Of a DNA stretch of 64,000 nucleotides, positions 34,501 through 46,500 are shown piece by piece. The translations under genes and the position numbers were made by a program. Under the pieces are notes generated by a model that worked only from the letters and a program-made list of their open reading frames with translations, was not told the origin of the DNA and did not search any database. Every line of letters starts with the position of its first letter. Within the stretch, counting starts at the first letter, position 1. Source of the stretch: Eublepharis macularius (lineage: Eukaryota > Chordata > Lepidosauria > Squamata > Eublepharidae); contig NC_072790.1 in the NCBI RefSeq assembly GCF_028583425.1, forward strand, positions 160,140,397 to 160,204,396, written 5' to 3'.

Positions 34501-37500
34501 TATATTTTTTGAAAGACATTAATCTGCAGTTTGATTCTGGATGCAGTCTAGAGGAAATTAAGCATGCTTAAGTCTCATTGATCCCAGATCACTGAATATT
34601 TTCTCTGAAATTCATCATGTACATCTGCCTACTTGTTTCAAGAGTGAGAGTGGTGTTTTTATTCAATTAGTATTTTATTGTAATTGGATGATGGGCATTT
34701 ACTGAAATTCTCCTGTTTACAAACCTATAATTGGTTCTTATGTATTGAATTTATGAGTTGTATAAACAAGTTGGAGACCTAGAAGAATGCACAGAGAAAT
34801 CTAAATCTCATTTTCTCCTCCCCATGCTGGCTCCCATATTTCCTTCTTGCCTGCTCTGTGTCCCTAAGCCGTTACCAGCCCAAGCTTTCCCTCCCTACCT
34901 TTGTGTTCATTTTTCTTCCCTCTCTACTTACTCCAGCTCCACTTCTCCTCTCCTCGCCCTGTGGCTGCTTTTTTTTTCTCTATCTGCTCCCATCTCCTCT
35001 CTCCATGGCTGTCTTCCCTCATTGACTTCTGTTTCCCCTTGCAGGTCACCATTGCAACTGATGCTTGGGAGGGGGCTCTTACAGTGTAATCCTGAGGCCT
35101 GCTGGGCCATTGGGGCTGCATACCTGCATAACTGCAGCACCGTTAGTCCACTCTCTAAGGACTTTGGTGGGAGAGCTGCACTGGCAGCTGAGCCCAGCAA
35201 GGCATGGTGAGGTTGCTGGCGAGAGTGCCTGCCCCACCGTTCCCCTGACAACCCTGCTAGCATCTCCCAGTGGCCATGCCGCCCTCCTGACAGGCATGTG
35301 AGTGGCAAGCAAAAGCGCAGCCAATGTGTGGGCCTTGATCTCTACTGCCCTCCAACACCTCCATCCCTCCCCAGCCACAGTGCCTGCAGTCCAGAGACAT
35401 CCTCTTGTGCTAGCATCACGTAATCTGCTGGACAGGGCTGGCCATCCCCACCTGGCCGTGCCCACATGAATGCAAGGAAGGTAGCTTGTTTCCCACCTCC
35501 CTGCCACCATGGAGGGGCCTCCATCAGCAGATGAGGAAGTGCTGATCGAGGGGGGAAGTGCTGATCGAGGGTGGGGCTCGGCCCTCTGCCATCTGTTTTT
35601 TTCTTCAATATTCACTGGGTTAAGGGTCTTGGTTGGAACGGGGGAATGATGGCCAGCCACCTGTCTACCACAGGGACAGGTAGTCAGCCACCTGTCCAGA
35701 CCCCTATTCTCACTGGTAAAGAAAAGAACCCCCTGGTCACAACAAGTTCTCCCCCAGCCGTGTGCACTGGCCAGTCCCCCCTCCCACAAATCATCCTTGC
35801 CCCCCAGTCCGCCATGGCCATCTACCTCGTATCCTAGGCCCTAGCGGTGCTGTAATGGCCTGCTAGTCCTCTCCCCCACATGGGAGAGACCCTGCATCCC
35901 ACCCCGTTCACTTCCCAGCCATATGAGGGGGGACAAGGCAGGGTGGGGGCTGTGTGCGGCGGCAGCTTTCATGGCACCCCACCTTGTGGCAGCCTGGGGC
36001 TTGAAAACATCCCCAGGGATGTGCTGTGTGGCTGCCCCAGGAGGTGGGAGGGCCTCAGTTAGGTGTGGGTGGAGAAACAGGTGGGAAGCAAGTAGGTGTT
36101 CGATGCAGACTTTATTGAACTGCCAACAGTGAAGAGGGTGTCTGGCTGCATGTTGCCAATTTCCTTTGGCTGGGACAGGAGCTGTGCCTGTTTGCACGGT
36201 GATTGGGGCAACAAGGGCTGTTCGTCATACTGCCTTCTCAGGATCAGGGCGGAGTCGTGGGCTGCCCAGGAAATGACCCCGGGGGCTGGTCTCAGATGCC
36301 ATCCAGGAACGAGCACCAGGGCCTGGAACAGCCATGCTCCTTGCTCTCCCTGATGGATAGCAACTTGTCTGAAAGGGAAACAGGCACATGTGTGGCACAG
36401 AGCTGTTCTTCGCACAAGCCATGTCCAGGTCTGCTTGTGTTCTAAGTCCCCATGGCAGGGGGCTCTCAAGCAACTGACTGGGTGTGAGGGAGGCAGCTTG
36501 GCTGCTGCAGGTGCATGAGCAGATTGATCCCTGCGGTAGTCAGCATCCTGTGCTCTGCCAGACTGCTTGGGCTGGGCTGGGCGCAAGGTGTAACTTTTTG
36601 CATACAATGGGCACCTATGCGTAACTTTCTGCTGCTGCTGGGGAGTGTTCCTGAGCCCGAAACAGCTTAGGGAGGCGACAAACTCATGCCTCGTCCCCCG
36701 CTCCACCTCCCAGTACTCCAGTAGTTGCACCTACCGTGGTTGCACCTGCATTTGGTCGCTAGGCTGCTATGCTAGCATGAGTCTGTGATATACCAGTGTA
36801 ACTCCTGGTCAGCTCATAGGGAGCTTTTGCACCCCCCTCAGGAGTGCCCTGTTAATCTTTAATCAATTTCAGTCCAACAAGCCTGCAGTATTATAATTGA
36901 ATCCCTCCTCCTCGGCCACAAGTAAAAAATAAGGACAGAAAATAGCACTGCAGTCAAGGCAACCTTATTTATCCTATATCTAATTCTGAACATGTCCTTA
37001 GATGCAGATCGTTATATCTGTAGATTAGTGCCATGTTCAGACAATACAGATTTTTCTACAGATCTGGGGCAACACTCAGGTTTGCAGAAAAATCTGAATT
37101 TTTTTTCAAAAGGTAAGAAGGATTTAAAATAATTAAAAGAGAAGCAATATCTTGCAATGCTCCAGCACGAGATCTCAGCCATCATCCTGTGGGTCGCCTA
37201 GCAAAGCTCGATGTGTTGGAAGAGGTGGGAGGGAGAGGGGCAGGGTGGATAAAAATCAATGATGTTTTAAAAAAAAATTAAAAAATCGGATTTTTTTCAT
37301 TTAAATTGGATTTTTTTAAATAAAATGCTTTTTGAGGAAAATATATTACCATCCAAAGGTTATTCCATCATGAAATAAAGATTAGTTTTTAATTATGTAG
37401 AATAAGGCTGTATATGTTTAATTTTTTTGGTAAATAAATTCCATTAATCCATTCACAATGTCATGCTCTTCCAGAGGTTTTTGTAAGATTATTGGGCAGT

Positions 37501-40500
37501 TTCTCTGCCTACAAGATATTATCACAGATGCTTGGTTTTGCAGTTCTCAAAACTGAATTTGTGTCAGCTCAGCAGAGATCACATGCCTCTTCTTCACAGC
37601 AAAAATGTTATAACATGAACAGAGTTGAGAAAAAGACCTTAATCCTATTGTTCTAGAAACCTATGAAGACAGAATCAACCCCTCCAGTGCTAAGTTGCAA
37701 GAAGTTCAGTGAATAGAAACAATATTTTTCTGATTGTTTGGAGTGGAACAGATCTGCACAAGAAGAAACTAAGTGTGAGGAGGGAGGGGCAAGCAGTACA
37801 AAATGAAAGTGGAACTTTTTGAGCACAATCCTGCACAAGTCTTTGGATCTTTTGTGTGTATGACCTGAGGTTTATCACATTCTTTCCTTGGAGGAAAAAA
37901 CCTATAATGGCAGCAGGCCGTAAAAGAGACCCAGTTTGGGAATACTTTAATGAAGTTCCTTTACCTATAGGTAAGGCAGGCATCTACTTGCATATTAAAG
38001 TTATACCAGCAAGAATTAGTCTTTATGTAGAAAACTATGATTTAAATCAAGCCTTAATGACTAGTGATTTAAATCGTGATTTAAATCAGTTTGATTTAAA
38101 TCAAATCCACCCTGGAGAGGGGTATGTGTTGCAGCCTAGAGACCCTCACTCCCTGGTAGCTGAAACCCAGCACTCAGGACCCTCGGAATATCCAAGAGCT
38201 CTGGTCAAGGACTTGTGAAGTTCCTGGCTTCCTGGATTCATTTAAGTGTGTGCACACCTTAGGCTAGCAACACTGAGCACAGGCCGGTAAAATATATTGT
38301 TGGAGTTTATTGACAAAAGAACACAGAAGCTTGTGCAAAGCAGGAATTGCTCTTAAAGAGATTTAGGCAAGGCACAAAAACAAGTAGCTTGCTATTCCAA
38401 ATATCATCCAAATAACTAAAATTACTGTAAGTTGGCTAACATTCTCTAACTTAGTTCCAAGGCTAGTTGGTCTTTCCAAAGGCTTAGCAAAGAGTACACC
38501 CAGCCAACTCCAGGCATCCTGGTAGAGTGGCACGGACCTAAGAATCTCTCTCACATTGTAGATGGGTAACAATGACTGAAAGGTAAAGGTTGAGATTTTG
38601 CCTAGAGACAATGAGGCTTCTTGAGATCTGGGAAAGTTGGCTCACCAGCTTGGGAACCAATCAGGGCTCAGTTACTTAATTGGCATTACAGCATGTGAAA
38701 ATAGGGGAAGTGCTGATTAGGAGATGAGTTCAGCGCCAAGCTCTGGCCTGCTGAAGGACGCTTTCTCACAAGAAGAGAGTACCCACAGGTGCATCCAGTT
38801 AACAAGGCAAGGGACTTTCCACCAGATAGGCCTATTGAAAAGTCTGCATGAACAGAAGCCTGAACCAAAGTTTTAAACTTAGATGCTATAAAAGCTGGTA
38901 AAAGGCCTAGTTCTTACAGGGTGACTGAAGGCAAGAGCTGTTTCCTTCTGAAGTTCAGAGTTTGGGTTATCCCAGCTCCAGGCCTGTGTCAAGCAAGACA
39001 AAAGTGGTAGCAACAGACAGGAAGAAGAAGAACTGCTGCTATCTGCTGAAAGGTCTTGGAGCTGCCCAAGCTCCAATTGCTTGATGCTGGGGCAAGGTCC
39101 AATCTGGCTACTACCCACCCTTGCTTTTTCTTTACCCCTCCATACACATGTCCATTTCAGCCACCAGTCAGAAGTTTTTCCTCCTCAGACCAGCTAAGTA
39201 ATGGAACAGGAAATGAGTGCCATTGCCACCTTCTGTCCCCATGTACAGCACCTCAGCAGCCATCTTGAAACAGGGCTGATGGAGGGGAACTATCTGAACA
39301 GCTGCAAGAGGGGTAAAGAGAAGCTGCACAGAGTATCTGTTTCCTCCAGGTGGGAAGAAAGCCTGCTGCAGAAAGCAGATGCTGAGTACCAAGTGCTTCA
39401 TGGTGTTTGGGCTGGATTGGCAGTCAGGTAGCTGAGAACTCCCTCCTATCTCAAACACACTGGCACTCAGCATCTGCTTTCCCCACCAGGTCACTTCTTT
39501 CCCTCATGTAGGTGATGGCAAAGAGTAGGCAATATGGAGGAGGAGTTTTAGGGAACAGGACAGAGGAGGAAGGTGCAGAGGGACATGAAAGAGAGGGAAT
39601 TTCCATGTGAGTTTCTTGTAGGTCCCCACTTCTATAGAATATTTATGATCTATGCATATGATACAACAATCTCCAGCATATATTCTATGGGGCCAACTCC
39701 TTAATCTTAAATTTGTGTCCTGTTTGACCATGCCACTTTTTTAGGGATCTGGTGAAGAAATCTAGAATCGGGAGTTGTCATACTAAGGGAGATATATCAA
39801 GGGGTACACTTCTGGGTAGTAATGTGTGTGAACAAGATCTTGGAATACAGGTGAATGAGAAGCTAAATATGAGCAGTCAGTTTGATGCAGCAGCAAAAGA
39901 GGTGAATGCAATCTTGGGGTGTATCAACAAAGGCATAAAATCCGAATCACAGGATATCATTGTCCCACTATATACTGTGTTAGTCAGGCCCCACCTGGAG
40001 TATTATGTGCAATTTTGGAGGCCTCATTTCAAAAAGGATGTGGACAAATTGGAATGGATGCAGAGGAGAACAACCAGAATGATCAGGGAACTGGAGACCA
40101 AGCCTGAGGGACTTTGGAATGTTTAAGTATTTAAAAGGCTGTCACTTAGGAGAGGAAATGGAGCTGTTCTGTTGGTATCAGAGAATAGAACTCAAAACAA
40201 TGGATTTAAACTACAGGAGGGAAGGTACCAGCTGGATGTTAGGAAAAGCTTCTTCATGTTAAGAGTAATTCAGCAGTGAAGTCTGCTGCCTAGGAATGTG
40301 GTGGGTTCCCCCTCATTGGCAGTCTTCAAGGAGCATCTGGATGAATAATTATCAGGAACGCTTTAGGCTGTTCCTGCATTGGGCAACAGGTTGGACTAGA
40401 TTGTGTCTGTAAGTCTCCTTCCAACTATATGATTCTATGAAGACAGCTTCTGGATATCAAGCTGGATGAGAATTCACCTTTCTAATCAAGTGGATCTCTT

Positions 40501-43500
40501 TTCAGGCAGGCGAGGCCAATAAAGCCAGCAAGGCAGTTCACCATTTATTCAAGCTGACCCCTCCTTGGGATGTTTGTTGTAACTATGAAGGGGAAATATA
40601 TGTTTTTCTAACCTGTCGTTCTATCATAAAACCTAGCTCTGTGGGTGATGTGCCTAGGGTAGACCCTAGCCATGGAGGACTGCTTTTATCTCCCTAGGAT
40701 GGAGAAGGGGTTTAAAGAGGGCTGCTGCCTTTTGTGTGTGTTGTTCATCAGGGACAGAGAAAGGAAGGTGCTAGAGGAGGTTTGCCTCTATCCTCTACCT
40801 CTCCAAGAGATGTACATCCATCCTACAGGGATGTCCAGGTCCTTTCTATATATTTGTTCTCTTAATAGTTTATATTCTCCTGTAATACGATAACCAAACT
40901 TTTCTTTGGTTAACTCAAGTTGTGTCAATCGTGTCCTCACCCACAGGCCTCTTGCTCAGCCATTTACTAGACCTTTGCACATGCAAAGATGCTCATTGGT
41001 TCCTTAACTGTTGGTGAGGGGTTAAGCTTAAGAATGGTGGAGCACTGGAAATCTCTCAAAGTTTTCTTGGGTGTCAAAGAACTTGGATTTTTTTGGGTTG
41101 CGTTGTCTATGCCTGCACAGATATTGCTATTTTCTAGCCTCCTTTAAAACTTTTTCTCTGTCTTTTTTATTGTTGTTTTATATCTGAGAGTTCTGCCAGG
41201 TTTGCAGAAATCTCTGCTGTAGTCCTCGGTAATATTGTTGTGTGGGTTTTTGATACATGTGGTGGGTCTACACATGGATATTAGATGTATAAATAAACCC
41301 AGGTCCATAACTTGCTTTATTTGATCATACTGCCCTTCTGTATACTGTCCTTTCCTATGCTTAATGAAGGATCAGCATAAATAAATGACTGCTGGGGGAA
41401 GATTCTGCTTCTTGCTGGTTCCATTGTACAATTACCATAACATTTACGTATGAGGAGGACTTTGCATCCTTTTCTGACTTATTTATCTTACTGCTGTTAA
41501 TGGTGCCAGGATGAAGAGGAATTCTCCTTTCAGCAAAGCTCAGACTTTGCTGACAGGGACCCCAAAGTTGGGAGGATAATGAATATCTCAGTACTATTTC
41601 TCATTGAAGACCCTGGAACTGATTAGCTTTTCCTCTGACCCTGGTCATACTGTTTGCTTGCTTTTCATTGTAAGTGGCCTTGTTTGGAAGATGGGGTATT
41701 CCACTCACTAAACAACAGACATTTTGCTAGTTCTGTATAAGTTGAGAACAACTGACTTGAAAGAGTTTGTTTTGAAAGTTGTTTCTCAGCCATGGGCTGA
41801 GAGACTAAGTTACTATTGTATCAAAACGTTTTGATAGTTTCATTTTGGAACACGGAATCCTTTAAACTTCCTTGTTTGAATTTTCATGGTGTTTTTTTCC
41901 CATTCAGCTTAATAACATGCTTAATAAGTTATTGGGTAATGATGAAGAAGCCCAGTCCAACTTATTCATTTGGGTAAGTTCCTCTAATGAATATTGTAAT
42001 CATAATATATACCCTGAAAATGTTTGAAAATTGCTTTGTTGATCAAGACAATCCACCACAACACAGATTTTATTTATTTGTTTAAAACATTTGTATATTG
42101 TCTTTCTACCTAGATAGGGTCCCTTTATGTTGGAGGAGGAAGCAAGAAAGGGGGAAATCTCAGTTATTTTGTTTTTTCTGCAAATGCTGCAGTAAAAATG
42201 GTATCCTATTATGTGTTGGGTAGATCTGGATTTGTGTGAGTAGTCCGAGCAATTTTTTTAGAAACTCTTAAGTGCCGTGAGATAATCTGGAGAGAGAGAG
42301 GTATTTCTCAAGATGTGCAGAAGTCTTGAATAGATTCTTATCTGTTGACTGTCTTAAGATGGTCATAAAGATAACCATAAATAGTCTAGGTCTTGTGTAA
42401 AAAAACCCCAGGGTTTTCTGATGACTACAAAATATAATTGTGAAAGTGCTTTTGTAAAACATTTTCTGTCCAAGTTATTTATTCTTAATTTGGCTATGCT
42501 TTTTAAAAAATTATTAATTTCGTTATGCACACTTTACATAAGAGTCCAGCTTTGATAGTTTACAGACATGGTGGCGTGACTAGTCTAAAATCTGAGAATT
42601 CTCACCTGAATGTGATTTATTCAGCAGCAGTATTTCATCTTCAAATGAAAATCAGAATGAATTATCTGACTGCGTTGATTTTATAAGTGTACTCTCATAT
42701 TCCAGGTTTGAGAGATTTGAAGTGCTAGCAGTATTTGCTTCCACAGTTCTTGCACAACTTGGAGCTCTTTTTATACTAAAAGAAAGGTAGGACTGTTTAC
42801 TACTTCACATATCCTTGATATACGAGATGGTCAAATCAACTGCAATGAAATGTTAAGGGTTTTTTTTCAGATGTTGTAACCAAAAAGCAAATGCTTAGCA
42901 ATGACTCCAAGTGGTGATATTTTATAACAGTCCTGATAATAGTTGCTTATGTGAAATGTGAAGATGATATATGACATGAAGATAACAGATGTCTTAATAA
43001 AAACGTAAGCTTATTGATGGTAAAACTGTGATTCTTATGCCTTGTAGTGCTGAACGATTTCTGGAGCAACCAGAGATACACACGTAAGAGACTGCTTATA
43101 TGCAAAATCTTAAATATTACAGAAATAAAATACAATATTTACTCTAATGCAAGACTAGGTTTTTTCCAAGTATGCTATTAAAAAAGAAGAGTCACCTTAC
43201 ATTTGCATACAAGTTACAGTTATGTCCAATAAATGTTTTTTTCTTGTTGAGTAACTTTTTTTTAGGGAGGTCATATTACATTTAGGGTTGCCTTCCTTTC
43301 AAGTAAAAAAAGTGCCAAATAATAGGGAGCTGAGTTTACATACTATAATTTGTAACACAGAATGTTTTATGCTGAATAGATAGGGTGAAACTTATAACAT
43401 TGAAGTTAGTAGCAAGACTCTTGAATTTAATGACAGTGGATTGCATTTGTTGATATAAACCAACTCACATAAATAATTTTTAAAATTATTCTAAATTTGC

Positions 43501-46500
43501 TGCTGAGGAATATGGCAAATTTCTAGGTATGTTATATACATCTTTCTTTCTTACAGTTATAGTTGTCAGGTTAGGTTGAACTCCCAGTTTAACAAAATCA
43601 GTTTTCTATTTCAAAAAACATTTTTAAATGTAATCAAATCTGGAAAATATAAAGATAAATTGGAGAGAACTTGGCTAGTTAGTATTTTTACTCAGCAGCA
43701 TATTGTGGAATTTTTTTTATTCATCACTTTTTTAAGTGTCAGGGCCAGCTCTTCTTCAAAGCATTTGTAATACATAGCTGTTAGCCCATCCAGACTGAGT
43801 GCTTTATCTTTTTTCAAACTTTTTATCATTTGTGAGATCTTTTGTATTGTTATATTAAGATTCAGCACTTCTTTGTCTTCTAACTTAAAACTTTGGGAGT
43901 ATTGTTTCTTTAATATAATCTTCAAGTCCTTGTTCCACAATGGATTATTTTTTATATAATTCAGAAAAATAGGATGTAAAAAATTTATGTATTTCTTTTT
44001 CTGCATGGGTAATTCCATCTTGCTTTCTAACTGCTGTGATCCTTCTTCTCTCAGTTACTCTTCTTAGACGATAGGCCAGAAAACGACTTGGTTTGTTTGC
44101 ATGTGCAAAGTATTTCTGCTTCATAAAGCTTAACTACTTCTGCATCTCTTCAATTTGCAAAAAGTTCAGTTGATTTATTAGTTGCTTAATTTCAGTTAGT
44201 ATTGTCTTCTTAAGTGATTTTTTATGCTGTTCTTCCAAGTGTTGAATTTTAGCTACAATTTCATTCATCTGCTTTGTTTTCCCCTTCCTTTTTTTTATGT
44301 CAGGGCTATCAGGTTTCCTCTCATAAAAGCTTTACTTGCTTCCCATACTGTGGTAAAGGAGACATCATTAGTGAAATGTTTTAAAATGATTGATTTCTTT
44401 ACTCTTTTCAGGGGTCGATTGTTGGTTGGTACCTTTGTGGCACTCTCTTTCAACCTGTTTACAATGCTTTCTATTAGAAACAAGCCTTTTGTTTATGTCT
44501 CTGAAGGTATGGAATAAATAGATGTGGGAGAAAAATAACTCAGTAATAATTTGGTAAATATTTTGTGGGCTTGGTTTATTTCAGTTGCCTGGGTTTACTT
44601 GTTTACTTCCTTTCCCTCCCCTGTGTCATCTGGTGTACATGCTGCATTGAGAACTTGTGACAGAACTGTGGTTAGTTGTTATTTCAAATGCAGACCTATC
44701 AACAAATTATAGTTTGTTTGGGGATATTCACTTGGGATTCTCAATTAGAGTTTGTAGTTGGTTGTTATCCACAGTTTGTGGGTTCTTATATGCAACACTT
44801 ACAAAATTCAATTTGTTCAGGAGCACTGACCTCACAGCAGGAGGCCTGGACACAGTGTTGAACTTAAGCTCTCTTGAAGGCAACTTTAAAAGGCAATGAG
44901 GCAAAAGAATTCTGATCATGCGTAGGTAACTGAGCCACGATCGTGTGTTTCTTCCCAAGCAGAGGAGGAGCTGGGGTGGGGGGGGGCGGAGAGTAGGCGA
45001 GTAAGTTCAGGTAAAATTAGTAAAGTAAAATGGAGAAAATAATTTGAGGACAGGAAAAGCTTTTTTTTGCCTGGAATAATGTAGTTAGACATACAGGCGG
45101 ATGGAACAAAGGAAAAGCTTAAAGCTCTAAAATATAATTGTGAATGAAGCTGATGATTGACATTGTCAAGAGCAGTGTCACAGAACAGCCCTGCTGATCA
45201 GCAAGCACCATTCTGTTTTGGCCTTACAAGGTATCTGAACACACAGCGGTCATCCTGAATCTCAGCCTGGCAACATTCTGCTCTCCCAGGTCATCCCAAC
45301 TCATAAAGGAGTTTTTTCATGATTCTCCTTCAGTACACTGCCATTAGCTGGCAATTTCAAAAGTTCCCATCAAGAGGGCCAGCAAGCTAACTTTCCCTTC
45401 AGCATTGCCATGTAAAGATTCCATCTAGTGCCTGTGTCTCCTACTTCCCAAAGACTGGTTATCTGTGGAATGGCTTATTGCACTTGTGCACTCTCTAGGG
45501 TGACAGTGGTCTAGGAATCCACCATCTCCCTTCTCCTAGCATCTGTTTTAGAAAGGATGTTCAAATGGTGGAGGTCTATGTGGTACACAGAGCAGCTACC
45601 AGTATTTAGAATAGAAAAGGATTTATTGAAAAAAGTCCACATCCATGTGTTGCACAGCAATGGTTCAAGCAAGTAATACAAAGAAAAAGTGTTAACATAT
45701 TGTTCCTTGTCACTTAGCCCTACATATGCTCTAGCTAAGGCAGGCTCTTTAAACCTAAAAAGTTAGTGGTCTTAAAGCTTCTCATTACCTTGTAGCCTTT
45801 GTCTCCTCCACTGGGAATGGGCACCATCCAAGATGGAACCTGATATGAGAGCTCCTTCCTGCAAGCTATCCTCAGTTGCAATCTGCTGAAATGAGTCCCA
45901 TTCTCTCCATGACCAGACAATTTATCTCTTCTGTCTGCCCACCCCGCTGTGGATCAGATCTTCCTTCAGCTGGGAGAACCATTTGGTTTCAGCTTCCCCA
46001 TCTCTTTGCAGTGGCCACTAGCAGAAGGCCTGCGTGTGTAGAGATGATGGACAGTGTACGCTGTTTAGGAAAGCATCTGAAGAATCTGCTTCAGGGCAGT
46101 AAAGGAAGCAAGTAGTAGCCTTAACAATTTCTACAAAACTGTTGTTTGTTATGTACGTCTGGTACAACAATGTTGGTTTGTTCAACAGACTCCAAGTGCA
46201 ATAAGCAAGGTGAAAAGAACACTATACGTGGGTTGGCACAATGGCTAAATGAATTGATCTGATGAAAAGGGTACATAAGTTTGCCTAGCGTATAGGATTG
46301 TACTTGCAGTTTATTAGAATGATTATTTTTAATGCATCCAGTATGTACAACTCAAAGTATGATAATAGACACACACATCCCAGTGTCCCTGGAGCGTTGA
46401 AATAAAATCTGCCTGAACTCATATAATAAGACCTGTCACAGATTTTCAGTGATACCAGGTTGATTATAATCTTGGTTTAAAGAATGTGGCCTTAATAATA

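Noticed and set aside
35079-36730. Minus-strand frames of 236 and 223 codons in the GC-rich block
   Set aside because: No domain, no splice or codon-usage support, and multiple overlapping frames in all phases, as expected in GC-rich non-coding DNA.
43692-44018. Antisense 108-codon ORF as a host gene
   Set aside because: Its peptide aligns with the L1 ORF2 region before the RT domain, so it is an L1 fragment.
38280-45690. Possible LTR pair from 'ttattgacaaaagaacacagaag' (38.3 kb) and 'tttattgaaaaaagtccacatcc' (45.6 kb)
   Set aside because: The similarity is too short and no TG...CA ends, primer-binding site or coding region connects them.
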